A stretch of DNA of 43,656 bases from an uncultured Thermoguttaceae bacterium (GCA_937951625.1 CALFBP010000032.1:1-43656); one strand, 5' to 3'. Positions 25,301 to 33,378 are shown, counted from the stretch's first letter. Made by a program: numbers and translations. Notes: a model not told the origin generated them from the sequence alone.

Positions 25301-26223
25301 GAAGCTCGACCTTCGGCTTCCCGCCCTCCGTCGAGGTGCTCCACGAGCCGAGCGAATTGTCCGACCAAGCTTGGCGGGCCAGCAATCTGTACCGAGCGTC
25401 TGCCGCGATCGAAGGAGATTTCCGCCCTGCGGCCCAAGACGTCGGAAAAACGGTAGCCTTGGTCCTGGCCGATGGGAACCAGCCGAGGACCAAACAACTC
25501 CCGAAGCTTGGTCTCGATGCGATCCCCAGACAGTCGGCGGAGCGGGACCGACCGATGGGCCAACGCGCGGGCATCCGAGTCGGCGGAAGCATCTTTCCCC
25601 TGCCCTGGAAATCTGCCCCTCGTGTTTGTCGTCCTCGAACTCATCGCGCGCAGACGGCTGGCAATTTGTTCCTGAATGCGGGGCGGGGCGAGGACCAGGA
25701 TTTGACCAGATTGGGAATCGGCGGCGATGCGGACGTCTTCGCGTTCGCCGTACACGGCCCGAAGTTCTGCTACGATTGCGTCGCGACTCTCCTCATCGCA
25801 AGGATAGCCCCTGACCAGCGGTCTTTCTTCGTGGCCTGGCTTGGCCGATGCCATTGTGGCCGGCTGGTCGAGCGTGGTCAGCAGGTCGCGGACGATTTGC
25901 TGCACCCGTTCGTTTCCGCGGACCAAGACCTGATTGGCGCGAGGATCAGCCACCACATGGGTCTCGGCGCCGGAACGCGCGAGCATCTCGACCAACACCG
26001 CTTCCACGTCCGTGGCCGCTTTATGCTTCAACGCATAGGCATGGTACTGTGGGACGGAGGTCGCCTGACCGAACGCCTCACTCCCCCAAACTGCCAACGC
26101 CAACAGCGTCCCCCCCCAGGCAACCCAGAGAAACCGTTGAGCAGCTAGATACAAGGGACTTCTCACGCGCCTACACTCGGGTTTTGGGTATCGTGGCAAA
26201 CGGTCGTTGGGGCGGGAATCCAC
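22357..26223 (-). CDS. Very long type II/IV-type secretin with multiple N-domains
   Basis: This 1288-residue protein has a signal peptide (about 25-53, ending AFGQA). About nine repeated N-domain-like units follow, for example VYLLRHVRGEALSTIVQQ near 463, VFRLKHASATSVASTIQE near 541, VFKLQNTLANDVYSTLQN near 610, VFRIQNGDANAMIQMLRA near 704 and VYRLKNSPANDVAVAVND near 788. The secretin beta-barrel domain (about 890-1165) ends with GGLITRTSSKVQRKVPYLAD and VPVLGNLFKYH. Secretins form outer-membrane gates for type II secretion or type IV pili. This one is about twice the length of a typical GspD because of the extra N-units. GTG 26223 is supported by a promoter just upstream. No other secretion gene is nearby except the possible lipoprotein downstream. 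Confidence 0.92.
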   Translation of the reverse strand: MDSRPNDRLPRYPKPECRRVRSPLYLAAQRFLWVAWGGTLLALAVWGSEAFGQATSVPQYHAYALKHKAATDVEAVLVEMLARSGAETHVVADPRANQVLVRGNERVQQIVRDLLTTLDQPATMASAKPGHEERPLVRGYPCDEESRDAIVAELRAVYGEREDVRIAADSQSGQILVLAPPRIQEQIASRLRAMSSRTTNTRGRFPGQGKDASADSDARALAHRSVPLRRLSGDRIETKLRELFGPRLVPIGQDQGYRFSDVLGRRAEISFDRGRRSVQIAGPPSLVGQFARLVEHLDGGREAEGRASQALLLRYADPSQVREAVEAYRAGASGAGLRPLPSTGSRPARDDQGSLRSHAGIELVSYLFQPAGSAGTAVSEGGAEAAEPEMPIAKPKVRPPADEATEAEMRRERLREFGPDVEIETLPDLDVIILRGRDRDVQELKRIIEEIERLSAETQPVIEVYLLRHVRGEALSTIVQQVERDLIAGRQGRVSVTPLVKPNALLLIGWGEAVKAAKELIAKLDQPVAAETQQRVFRLKHASATSVASTIQEFFQGRTGGLAPRVRVASDPRTNSLVVDAAPRDLLEVELLVQKLDTDTAEAVLQTRVFKLQNTLANDVYSTLQNAIDAARGGGRAGEKSAALELLTVDPKGERILKSGILNDVRITPDTRLNTLVVAAPAESMELLAALIQQLDSPGTVAQIKVFRIQNGDANAMIQMLRALLPSQAGGAQLSVAEGESSIVPMRFSSDARTNSIIAVGSPGDLKIIEALLLRLDTQDVQQRKTEVYRLKNSPANDVAVAVNDFLRSERQVQAALPGALNPFQQLESEVVVVPEPVSNSLIISATPRFFEEIRELVEKLDAQPPQVMIQVLIADLTLRDTDEFGAELGLQDSVLFNRSLLDKIFTLTNTTQQSTPSGIITQTQQQIVSATNSPGYNFNNQELGNSGSNKALAQSNLVGGQGLSSFSLGRFNSELGFGGLVLSASSESVSVLIRALQESQRLEVLGRPQIMTLDNQPAFIQIGKRVPRITGTQVNQIGQANTIDLVNVGLILGVTPRISPDGMVVMEIDAEKSDVGPEAEGIPVSISGSTVIRSPSFNTTMAQTTVSARDGETIVLGGLITRTSSKVQRKVPYLADVPVLGNLFKYHLTQNKRTELLIILTPHVVRSPEEAERIKRIESARMNWCLEDVYQIHGDLQLTKNGGQVIYPDTNPRGVPNGETPPPKPLKNKKPGSEEAPGLEAVPPSLPLPDADSSAKPTESRAKTSPGVPADYETDRRRGSARLESAN

Positions 26224-26528
26224 CCTAGGAAAGGCAGGCGGATAGTAGACTCCCAGCCATGCTCGTTCAAGATCATTTACCGCAGCTTTTCGCCTTTTCC
26301 CGGCAAAATAGGAAAGCTGAGCAAATTCTGTTCAAGCAACACCCTTCTCCTGTATTGTTCCGGCAAGCATAATGGAGACTAGAAAAAAGGATTCACTCGA
26401 AACATGAGGACGCAGATTGGAGACGATCTTGACCGATTCTTCAAAGTTGTTGGCTCGTCTGGGTTTTCGAGGGTAGTAAACGGTCCGGGTTGCATTGGTC
26501 AACTAGCCTGAAGGCGGGGGCATCCACC
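26224..26528. other. Divergent intergenic region, 305 bp
   Basis: It holds the secretin promoter (26242-26270, minus strand). In the plus direction a -10-like CATAAT near 26367 has no good -35 partner. Nothing else was recognised. Confidence 0.55.
26242..26270 (-). promoter_or_regulatory. Sigma-70-type promoter of the secretin gene
   Basis: On the minus strand TTGAAC (26265-26270), a 17-bp spacer and TACTAT (26242-26247) closely match -35/-10 boxes. The start is expected near 26235, only about 12 nt before GTG 26223, and no Shine-Dalgarno is visible in that short leader. Confidence 0.6.
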
Positions 26529-26948
26529 ATGAAGGTCCGCGAACTGATTCAGTTATTGGAACGGTTCGATCCGAACGCTGAAGTCCGCCTTTCTGTTCAC
26601 ATGCCCGGCCGCGTGATCGAGACCCACGAGCAGCTATGGGTAGGCGACTATGGCGGCGGACCTCAAATCACCGCGACCCGCGACTTCCGGCAATTCTCCG
26701 TGTACGTAGGCTGCGGTCTGGAACAGATGGTCCGCGATGTGCCAGACCCTAAGACCTTTCTCGGCGAGTACGAGACGCCGGAAATCGCGGCGAAGGTGCA
26801 TGATTTCTTCGTGGTCCATCGCAGGCTGCACGAGCCGCTGGCGTATCCGGATTTCGATTACGAGCGATGGATCCCTCCGCGAACCGTCACCGGCGAGTAC
26901 AATCCGTTGATCGCCGAGATTCTCCGCGAGAAGCTGCTGAAGGAGTGA
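26529..26948 (+). CDS. Conserved hypothetical protein (139 aa)
   Basis: This soluble protein begins MKVRELIQLLERFDPNAEV, a pattern shared by small proteins of unknown function found in phages, cyanobacteria and other bacteria. The remainder has several aromatic and charged segments and no membrane segment. ATG 26529 is preferred because GGCGGGGG lies just upstream; an in-frame ATG at 26490 would add 13 residues. It stands alone between the secretin (-) and the glycine-rich protein gene (-). No function can be assigned. Confidence 0.7.
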   Translation: MKVRELIQLLERFDPNAEVRLSVHMPGRVIETHEQLWVGDYGGGPQITATRDFRQFSVYVGCGLEQMVRDVPDPKTFLGEYETPEIAAKVHDFFVVHRRLHEPLAYPDFDYERWIPPRTVTGEYNPLIAEILREKLLKE

Positions 26949-27143
26949 GCCGGTAAGCAGGGAGCGAGAATCGTTTGGCGAGGCGGACCGTCGCGAGCAC
27001 GCGATGGCTCACAAAGGGTTGCCGTTCCCCGGGCGCGGGCCACACATTCGCGCGACGTATTCTCAAGGGGCGATCCGAGCGAGCCGTAGCGGGCGGAAAG
27101 TCTCGGGGCCGCTGTGTTGCGTGGGCGGCACGCATCCGGAACT

Positions 27144-27995
27144 CTACTTCGGCGAGTTCTGGCTGACGGAAATCGTAGGCGAAGAGGGCTTGCTCTTCTC
27201 CACGGCGAGAGTAGCCACGGAGACGGCCCGCATGGCGGCTTGAATCTCTTCGCGGGTGAAATAAGGCCGGGTCATGCCGGTGGCGTATTTATACTGTTTT
27301 TTGGCCAGTTCTTCCCAGCTCATGCCGTTGTTGACGTGCCATGCGGCGATCTGCGCGACGCGCTGGTTCAATTCGCCACGCCCGAGGCTTGCGCAGATTT
27401 CATGAACGACCGGCTTGTCAGTGGCTTGGTCAATCGGCTTGATTTCGTATTTCATGCTGGGCCGGGGTTCGGGCTTGCCGTGTTCGAGGCAGACGGTGGT
27501 AACCTTGATTTGGCCGATTTTTTCTGGGGCGACGTTGAACATGCCTTGTCCGCCCATGCCACCCATACCCCCGAGGCCACCCATGCCCATACCGCCCATG
27601 CCACCAAAGCCGCCACCCATCATCTGGCCGCCGCCATAGCCGCCGCCATAGCCGCCTCGGCCACCCCGGCCGCCACGCCCCTCGCCTAACCCGCCCATGC
27701 CGCCAAACTGGGCAAGCACCGGAACCCCTGCGAAGGCCTCAGGCAGTTTAATGGAGAGGGGTTTCGTGGTCTTGTTCTTCACCAACACGGTGGCTTGCGA
27801 GGAGTCTTTGGGGATGAACTGGACCTCGATTTGACCTTGCTCGATGCCGGCGAACAACTCGATCACCTCAGCCGTGCCACCAGCGCCATGAGCAGCGGAG
27901 GCCCGATCTCCTGCCAAAGCAAAGCTGGCAACACTGCATACCGCGACCGATAGGCAAATCCTGCTCAACAAGCGCAACCATGGACGCCGGCTCAT
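27144..27995 (-). CDS. Exported Gly/Met-rich protein
   Basis: This 283-residue protein has a signal peptide (about 1-33, ALAGDRASA). A short beta-rich domain follows (IEVQFIPKDSSQATVLVKNK, TTKPLSIKLPEAF). Next is a glycine-rich low-complexity block (about 97-152) built of GG, GGY and repeated GGMGGMG units. The C-terminal domain (MKYEIKPIDQA, LNQRVAQIAAWHVNNGMSWEELAKKQ) is probably globular. GGAGGGATT precedes ATG 27995. Proteins with this layout occur in planctomycetes without known role; the C-terminal part reads like a protein-interaction domain. A promoter and a leader stem-loop lie upstream. Confidence 0.75.
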   Translation of the reverse strand: MSRRPWLRLLSRICLSVAVCSVASFALAGDRASAAHGAGGTAEVIELFAGIEQGQIEVQFIPKDSSQATVLVKNKTTKPLSIKLPEAFAGVPVLAQFGGMGGLGEGRGGRGGRGGYGGGYGGGQMMGGGFGGMGGMGMGGLGGMGGMGGQGMFNVAPEKIGQIKVTTVCLEHGKPEPRPSMKYEIKPIDQATDKPVVHEICASLGRGELNQRVAQIAAWHVNNGMSWEELAKKQYKYATGMTRPYFTREEIQAAMRAVSVATLAVEKSKPSSPTISVSQNSPK

Positions 27996-28021
27996 GGCCC
28001 AATCCCTCCAAAATCATTAAG

Positions 28022-28055
28022 CGGCCTGCAACCCAATCGCGCCTTACGCAGGCCG
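28022..28055 (-). repeat. 8-bp inverted repeat in the predicted leader of the Gly/Met-rich gene
   Basis: CGGCCTGC (28022-28029) and GCAGGCCG (28048-28055) pair perfectly around an 18-nt loop. If the promoter at 28066-28094 is right, this is a stem-loop at the very 5' end of the message, possibly stabilising it or acting as an operator. Confidence 0.4.
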
Positions 28056-28065
28056 TCCTTTCTTC

Positions 28066-28094
28066 ATGTTAATTGGCCGCTCTGGGAAAACCAA
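28066..28094 (-). promoter_or_regulatory. Candidate sigma-70 promoter of the Gly/Met-rich gene
   Basis: On the minus strand TTGGTT (28089-28094), a 17-bp spacer and TAACAT (28066-28071) resemble -35/-10 boxes. The expected start near 28059 leaves a leader of about 64 nt. Confidence 0.45.
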
Positions 28095-28338
28095 GCAGAA
28101 AATGCAGAATATCAGAGCAGTACCGCGAACCCCTTTTCACGGGGGTAATTCAATCGCTATTTTTGATGGATCGCCGAGTGATGGGCAGTAACGCGACCTT
28201 TTCGCCGTCCACCCTCCTGATTAGGGACATAAAATCCGCGCTGGTTGGTGACTTCGTTACATGCATCACGCCGTGGGCTGCGTTTCGTTACTTCTTGCCG
28301 CGTTCTTTTTCTTCTCCGCAATCGCGGAAGCGGTATAG

Positions 28339-28368
28339 TTGACAGGTTTGGAAAACGCTCTGTAAACT
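28339..28368 (+). promoter_or_regulatory. Sigma-70-type promoter of the pyrophosphatase gene
   Basis: A consensus -35 box TTGACA (28339-28344), an 18-bp spacer and TAAACT (28363-28368) precede hppA. The start is expected near 28375, with a leader of about 70 nt ending in GGGGAGAGTGGA before the ATG. Confidence 0.7.
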
Positions 28369-28448
28369 GCTTGGCTTAAGCTGTTGCAGCAGTGGCTGGT
28401 TTACCAAACGGTTCTTTAACAACTTTGTTTGAGAATGGGGAGAGTGGA

Positions 28449-31088
28449 ATGACTGGAAACGCGAGTTCGGGAGGCAGAAACGGGGCATGGAGGCCGCGGC
28501 GCCGGCGGGGATCGACCGCCTTGTTGACGGTAGCCGTGGTGGGAATGCTGGCAGTCCTGGGCTGGCTCCAGTTCCACCCCCCAGTGGCTGGCGTCGAGGC
28601 GGCGCCTTCGGCCTCCCATGCCGTCGGTGCGGAGTCCAGCGGCGTGAAGCTCTTCGAGCCGCTCGTGGACGCAAAATACAGCATTTGGGAAAGGATCGCC
28701 CTGATCACCAACGTGGTGATCGCGGTGGCAGGGCTGATCTACGCCGTGATGTTGGTCGGCGAAGTCAAAAACGCGGACCAGGGCACGCCGCGGATGCAGG
28801 AAATCGCCCAGGCGGTCCGCGAGGGCGCCAACGCCTACCTCTTCCGACAATTTCGCGTGGTCGGCGTGCTGATCGTGGTGATCACTGCCCTGTTGTACTT
28901 CGCGGCCAAAGCGGCGAACTCGGAAGAGGCGATTGCCTTGGGTCGGGCGATTGCCTTCTTCATCGGTTCGACGTTTTCGGCAACCGTCGGATTCGTGGGC
29001 ATGCGCATGGCCACAGTCGGCAATCTCCGCGTGGCTGCGGCTGCCCGGGAAAGTTTCGGCAAGGCGCTACAGCTTGGCTACCGCACGGGCACGATCACGG
29101 GAATGCTCACCGACGGCCTGGGACTGCTTGGCGGCTCGCTCATCTTCCTAGTCTATGGCGAACACGCTTACGAGGCCCTCTTGGGCTTCGGCTTTGGCGG
29201 CACGCTGTTGGCGTTGTTCATGCGCGTCGGCGGCGGCATTTACACCAAAGCGGCCGACGTGGGCGCCGACCTGGTGGGTAAGATCGAGGCCGGCATTCCA
29301 GAGGACGATCCCCGCAACGCCGCCACCATCGCTGATAACGTGGGCGACAACGTGGGCGACTGCGCGGGAATGGCTGCCGATATCTTCGAGAGCTACGAGG
29401 TGACCATCGTGGCCGCCATGATCCTCGGCATCGCCAGCTTCGGCCACAAGGGCGTGATTTTCCCCTTGCTCGTCCGCGCCATCGGCGTGGTGGCGAGCAT
29501 CATCAGCACTTACACGGTTCGGGCAGGCGACAAGGGCACCGCCGCCGAGGCCATGAAGGGCGTGAACCGCGGCTTCGTGATCGGCTCGATTTTGAGCATC
29601 GCCGGGTTCATCCTTTTAGGCCTCGTCTATCTGCACTTCGACGCCGCCTATTTGGCAGCCTATCCGCAGTCCGCGGCCGGGTTCCCCGGCGCCACGCCCG
29701 AGGCCGCCGCCGCTGGGCTGCCGTGGTGGGCCAATTTCGGTTTCGGCGGTCTCGACATGCGCCCGGCTTGGACTTGCTTGATCGGCATCATCCTTGCCGT
29801 GTGCCTCAACAAATGCACTGAATACTACACCGGAACCGAATTCGAACCGGTCAAGAGCCTGGCCAAGTCCTGCTCGACCGGCCATGCCACGAACATCATC
29901 CAGGGGTTCGCCGTGGGCTACGAAAGCACGGTGGCCGCCGTGTTGATCATTGCCGCGGCGATCATGTGTAGTGCCTTGATCTACGCGGGTACCAATCCCA
30001 CGTTCGTCGCCTTTGGTGTGGCCATGTGCGGCATCGGCATGCTGACGTTGACCGGCAACACGATCTCGATGGACGTGTTCGGGCCCGTGGCCGACAACGC
30101 CAACGGCATCGGCGAGATGGGCTACGATAAGGATCAGATGGGCGAGGAAACCTACAAGACCGCTCGCCAAACCCTGGCCGACCTGGACGCAGTGGGCAAC
30201 ACCACCAAGGCCATCACCAAGGGAATCGCCATCGGTTCCGCGGTGATCGCCGCCGTGTCGCTGTTCAACAGTTTCATCGTTTCGGTCGGCTCGGCGGGTG
30301 GGGGTGAGACGGCTCGGGTGGCCAAGGAAGTCTACGACGCCGTGGCCTCCATGCTCACCGTCTCCGATCCCACACTCTTCATCGGCATGTTGATCGGCGG
30401 CGCCGTGCCGTTCTTGTTCAGTTCGATGACGATCCGGGCAGTAGGCCGCGCGGCCTACCTGATCGTCAAGGAAGTCCGCGTTCAGTTCAAAGACAAGGCC
30501 ATTTGGGAAGGGACGAAAAAGCCCGACTATGGCCGCGTGGTCAGCATCTGCACCGCCGCCGCCCAGAAGGAACTCGTTGGGCCCGGCCTGCTGGCCTTGT
30601 TTGTCCCCATGCTGGTCGGGTTCATTTTGGGCGTCGTGGCCCTGGCCGGGTTCCTAGCCGGGATGATCGTGGTCGGCCAGCTCCTGGCCGTGTTCATGGC
30701 GAACGCGGGCGGGGCCTGGGACAACGCCAAGAAGACCATCGAGGACGAACCCCGACAGCCCGAGCAGAACCTCGGCAAGGGCAGCGAACGCCACAAGGCA
30801 AGCGTCACCGGCGATACGGTGGGCGACCCCTTGAAGGACACCGCCGGCCCGGCCATCAACCCCCTGATCAAGGTGATGAACATGGTCAGTTTGCTGATCA
30901 TCGGCCTGATCCTTCCCTACGACAGAGGCGTCGTGGAGAAGCTTCAGAATCTTGGGGTTCGGGAGGCCGCCCAGAAGCCTCTCGACATGTTGTTCTGGGG
31001 GGTGGTTATCGTTGCCATCCTGGGATTGGTTTGGTCTGTCTGGCAATCGAAACGCGAAACGCCCGAGATGCAAGAATCGCAGCAATAG
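28449..31088 (+). CDS. hppA: K+-independent proton-translocating pyrophosphatase
   Basis: This 879-residue membrane protein couples hydrolysis of pyrophosphate to proton pumping. Pyrophosphate- and Mg-binding motifs are intact: DNVGDNVGDCAGMAAD near 296, the FGPVADNANGI segment near 543, and the C-terminal TGDTVGDPLKDTAGPAIN. The determinant segment reads GNTTKAIT, with Lys and Thr at the two diagnostic positions, which marks the K+-independent, H+-pumping class. It has about 16 membrane segments plus an extra N-terminal one (residues about 23-40) and a linker, making it longer than usual. ATG 28449 has GGGGAGA upstream. It is monocistronic, with a strong promoter and a strong terminator. Confidence 0.95.
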   Translation: MTGNASSGGRNGAWRPRRRRGSTALLTVAVVGMLAVLGWLQFHPPVAGVEAAPSASHAVGAESSGVKLFEPLVDAKYSIWERIALITNVVIAVAGLIYAVMLVGEVKNADQGTPRMQEIAQAVREGANAYLFRQFRVVGVLIVVITALLYFAAKAANSEEAIALGRAIAFFIGSTFSATVGFVGMRMATVGNLRVAAAARESFGKALQLGYRTGTITGMLTDGLGLLGGSLIFLVYGEHAYEALLGFGFGGTLLALFMRVGGGIYTKAADVGADLVGKIEAGIPEDDPRNAATIADNVGDNVGDCAGMAADIFESYEVTIVAAMILGIASFGHKGVIFPLLVRAIGVVASIISTYTVRAGDKGTAAEAMKGVNRGFVIGSILSIAGFILLGLVYLHFDAAYLAAYPQSAAGFPGATPEAAAAGLPWWANFGFGGLDMRPAWTCLIGIILAVCLNKCTEYYTGTEFEPVKSLAKSCSTGHATNIIQGFAVGYESTVAAVLIIAAAIMCSALIYAGTNPTFVAFGVAMCGIGMLTLTGNTISMDVFGPVADNANGIGEMGYDKDQMGEETYKTARQTLADLDAVGNTTKAITKGIAIGSAVIAAVSLFNSFIVSVGSAGGGETARVAKEVYDAVASMLTVSDPTLFIGMLIGGAVPFLFSSMTIRAVGRAAYLIVKEVRVQFKDKAIWEGTKKPDYGRVVSICTAAAQKELVGPGLLALFVPMLVGFILGVVALAGFLAGMIVVGQLLAVFMANAGGAWDNAKKTIEDEPRQPEQNLGKGSERHKASVTGDTVGDPLKDTAGPAINPLIKVMNMVSLLIIGLILPYDRGVVEKLQNLGVREAAQKPLDMLFWGVVIVAILGLVWSVWQSKRETPEMQESQQ

Positions 31089-31138
31089 TTGCCTTGGCCA
31101 ACGGCTGAGGTTCGAACCATCGTTCGAAAGTCAACTAA

Positions 31139-31177
31139 ACGGGCCGGGAAGTTTCCTTTCCCGGCCCGTGCTTTTTT
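31139..31177 (+). terminator. Intrinsic terminator of hppA
   Basis: A perfect 12-bp stem ACGGGCCGGGAA/TTCCCGGCCCGT (31139-31150 and 31158-31169) with a 7-nt loop is followed by GC and six Ts (31172-31177), 51 bp after the hppA stop. Confidence 0.92.
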
Positions 31178-31316
31178 CAAGCTGCGGAACCAGCCGCTCG
31201 GGACAAAGGGGCCAACGACTTTTGCACGAAACATCCGAGGGACGTTTCGGCATACGGCGATGGTCCCTGTGTCCGCTTGCTCGATGGGCGACCCTGAGCA
31301 GGAGTTGCCGCCTGCG

Positions 31317-32096
31317 CTAAACACGGTCCGCCGGAAACTCGAACTGTTCCAGCGACTTTCCGCCGCCGCGCTCCGCATCTTGGCCCTGCCAAGCCACGGC
31401 GGCGGGAAAACCGGGCGCCGCGCGAAGGAGCTCCAGCCGCCACGCCGCGGGATCGTGGCCCTGCGCCATGGCGACGATTCTGGGAGGCGAGTCGCTAGGC
31501 GAAACCACGACCTGGTCCAGCCCCGCGGAAATCCCCATCCCCAAGGCCTTCAACACGGCCTCCTTGCAGACCCAGAGTCGGAAGAAGACTTCCAAGCGTT
31601 CGCGTGCAGGCAGGTTCGCCAGGGTCTCGTTTTCCGCCGGTGCGAAATACTGGCGCGCCAGCCCCAGCATGTCATCGATCGGCCGCACCTGTTCGATGTC
31701 CACGCCGACCGGACGGCCCGCCGCAATGGCCACGAGGGCCCAATCCACCGAATGGCTGGCGCTGAACTCGATGCGATCGTTGCCCTGCGACCCCGCTAGC
31801 CGGGGCTTACCGAGCGGACCGCGATCGAAGCGCAGCGCGTCGGGCGACTCTGCGGCGTAGAGGGCCAAAATCTGCCGCAGCCTCGCCCGGCGCACGATGA
31901 ATCGACGTCGAAGCTCCGCGGTGCGCAATCGTGCGGCATGGTCTTGCTCCTCAACATCCAAAAGGCAGGCAAGACGAGCGACCGTCTCGTTCTCGGCCAC
32001 TAGCGCGACGCGCCAGAGGTGGATGCCTTGTTGTGCCAAGACTGGTGGGGCGTTGGCCGCCCGCCAGCACGGGGCGATTTCCGACGACGATTGCAT
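31317..32096 (-). CDS. Sfp-type 4'-phosphopantetheinyl transferase
   Basis: This 259-residue enzyme transfers phosphopantetheine from CoA to a carrier-protein serine. Motifs are in order: GKPRL (96-100), SASHS (112-116, the usual FxxSHS), GVDIE (131-135, Mg-binding aspartate and glutamate) and WVCKEAVLKALG (175-186). Length fits the two-lobed Sfp/AcpT class rather than the short AcpS class. GAGGGGA lies before ATG 32096. It is the last gene of the dnaJ-grpE-fmdB-yacG run, with a 67-bp gap. No carrier protein or synthase is in the window, so its substrate is unknown. It may be the housekeeping enzyme for acyl carrier protein. Confidence 0.9.
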   Translation of the reverse strand: MQSSSEIAPCWRAANAPPVLAQQGIHLWRVALVAENETVARLACLLDVEEQDHAARLRTAELRRRFIVRRARLRQILALYAAESPDALRFDRGPLGKPRLAGSQGNDRIEFSASHSVDWALVAIAAGRPVGVDIEQVRPIDDMLGLARQYFAPAENETLANLPARERLEVFFRLWVCKEAVLKALGMGISAGLDQVVVSPSDSPPRIVAMAQGHDPAAWRLELLRAAPGFPAAVAWQGQDAERGGGKSLEQFEFPADRV

Positions 32097-32163
32097 GGTC
32101 CCCTCACCCGCCCTTGCCTCGCGTTATTGTCGCTTCACGCCGAGCGTCCACGCGACAGGGTCG

Positions 32164-32376
32164 CTAGGGAGATTCCGATTCGGCAGCCTTCGAAGGCGGG
32201 GGCGTCGGGCTCGTGTCCTCCTCGTCTAGCTCCTTGGACAAAGCGGGCACGGAGTACCTTTCATCCAGCCAGCGGCCCAAGTCGATGTCGCGGCACCGCC
32301 GACTGCAAAACGGCATCGCCGGCGTCTGCTCCGCCTCGAACCTCGCGCCGCAGATCGGACAAACCAGCGTGCCCAT
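32164..32376 (-). CDS. yacG: DNA gyrase inhibitor YacG family zinc protein
   Basis: This 70-residue protein carries the YacG zinc site: CPIC at residues 6-9, then FCSRRCRDIDLGRWL with the second cysteine pair. The C-terminal tail is acidic and Pro-rich. In E. coli YacG binds GyrB and blocks DNA binding. It lies 29 bp after fmdB and may be co-transcribed with it. Short zinc proteins are easy to misassign, but the CxxC...CxxxC-RDIDLGRW pattern is specific. Confidence 0.88.
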   Translation of the reverse strand: MGTLVCPICGARFEAEQTPAMPFCSRRCRDIDLGRWLDERYSVPALSKELDEEDTSPTPPPSKAAESESP

Positions 32377-32405
32377 GGTTTTAACCAGGCGGGAGGCGGT
32401 GCCAA

Positions 32406-32696
32406 CTAACAGGCCGCGGTGGGCTTGTCGCCGCTCGTTTTGCTCTCCTTGGTGGAGCTGGTGGCCGAGGCCGTACTCTTCTTTTCCGCTTCGGCTGCCT
32501 TCTTGTACGAGTCGGAGCGGTAGTCGGTTTTATAGAACCCCGACCCCTTGAAAACGATGGCGGCGCCGGCGCCGATCAAGCGGCGGACTTTCCGTTTGCC
32601 GCATTGCGGGCACTGCTTTATGGGGTCCGCGGTGATCGACTGGAACAGCTCGAAACGGTGGTCGCAAGCGTCGCAAGCATATTCATACGTCGGCAT
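32406..32696 (-). CDS. FmdB-family zinc ribbon protein
   Basis: This 96-residue protein starts MPTYEYACDACDHRFELFQS and has a second CxxC in CPQCGKRKVRRLIG, the standard FmdB/YhjB putative regulatory zinc ribbon, followed by the GSGFYKTDYRS segment and a Ser/Lys-rich tail. FmdB was named from a formamide-amidase regulator, but the function of most members is unproven. GGGAG precedes the ATG. It sits 73 bp downstream of grpE and 29 bp upstream of yacG. Confidence 0.9.
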   Translation of the reverse strand: MPTYEYACDACDHRFELFQSITADPIKQCPQCGKRKVRRLIGAGAAIVFKGSGFYKTDYRSDSYKKAAEAEKKSTASATSSTKESKTSGDKPTAAC

Positions 32697-32769
32697 GGGC
32701 GAGTCTCCCTGATGGATAGAAGAAGGCAGTTGAAAAACCTCTTTAATCGCAGACGCCAGAAATCTCCGG

Positions 32770-33378
32770 CTACGAGGGTTTATTTTCGCTGGGCGCGGCG
32801 GCAGGATTCTCTGCCGGGGCCGAGACGATCACACGACTCGGCCGCACGACCCGGTCGTGCAGGCGGAACCCTTGCTCCACCTCCTGGATCACGGTGTTGG
32901 GAGGGAAGTCGGGCGACGGCTGGCGGAGGATCGCATCGTGGACGTTCGGGTCGAACGGCTGGTGCAGCGCGGGAATCGGCGTGCAGTGGTGCCGGGCCAA
33001 GACTGTCTCGAACTGTTGAACGACCATCTTGACCCCTTCCAGCAGTCCAGCGAGATCGTGATTCTCCGCGCTGGCGTCGACCGCCCGCTTCATGTTGTCC
33101 AAGACGGGCAGCAGGTCGCGGAACAGCGGCAATGCGGCGTAGCGGCGTTCCTCTTCCATCTGCCGCGCAGTCCGCTTCCGAAAGTTCTCCAGCTCGGCCC
33201 AGCCCCGCAGCGCCCGGTCCTTCACATCTTCCAGTTCGGCCTTGAGCCGGGCGACTTCATCGGCGGGAGCCGCCTCGGCCGATGCAGGTTCCGTCGCTGG
33301 TTGAGACTCCGCCGTCGGCTGGATCTCGACCGCAGGCTGAGATTCACTTTCGGGAATTTGCTTTTCGTTATCCGCCAT
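32770..33378 (-). CDS. grpE: Nucleotide exchange factor GrpE
   Basis: This 202-residue co-chaperone releases ADP from DnaK. It has a Pro/Glu/Ala-rich repetitive N-terminus ([19 protein letters not shown]), the long coiled-coil helix ([22 protein letters not shown]) and the C-terminal beta-wing with [24 protein letters not shown]. Its ATG overlaps the 3' end of dnaJ by 11 bp, so it is coupled to dnaJ. The dnaK gene itself is not in the window. Confidence 0.95.
   Translation of the reverse strand: MADNEKQIPESESQPAVEIQPTAESQPATEPASAEAAPADEVARLKAELEDVKDRALRGWAELENFRKRTARQMEEERRYAALPLFRDLLPVLDNMKRAVDASAENHDLAGLLEGVKMVVQQFETVLARHHCTPIPALHQPFDPNVHDAILRQPSPDFPPNTVIQEVEQGFRLHDRVVRPSRVIVSAPAENPAAAPSENKPS

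Larger units (their letters stand above)
27996..28448. other. Divergent intergenic region, 453 bp
   Basis: It contains a promoter and leader stem-loop for the minus-strand gene and a strong promoter for the pyrophosphatase. A frame at 28073-28342 (89 codons) lacks a ribosome-binding site and homology-like features and is not called. Confidence 0.6.

Noticed and set aside
23338-26148. Two long plus-strand frames inside the secretin gene
   Set aside because: Antisense shadows; composition mirrors the secretin codons and no domain is seen.
27004-27243. 79-codon plus-strand frame between the hypothetical protein and the Gly/Met-rich gene
   Set aside because: It overlaps the end of the minus-strand gene, has no Shine-Dalgarno and looks like GC-rich noise.
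28073-28342. 89-codon plus-strand frame before hppA
   Set aside because: No ribosome-binding site and no domain, and it occupies the region carrying two promoter candidates.
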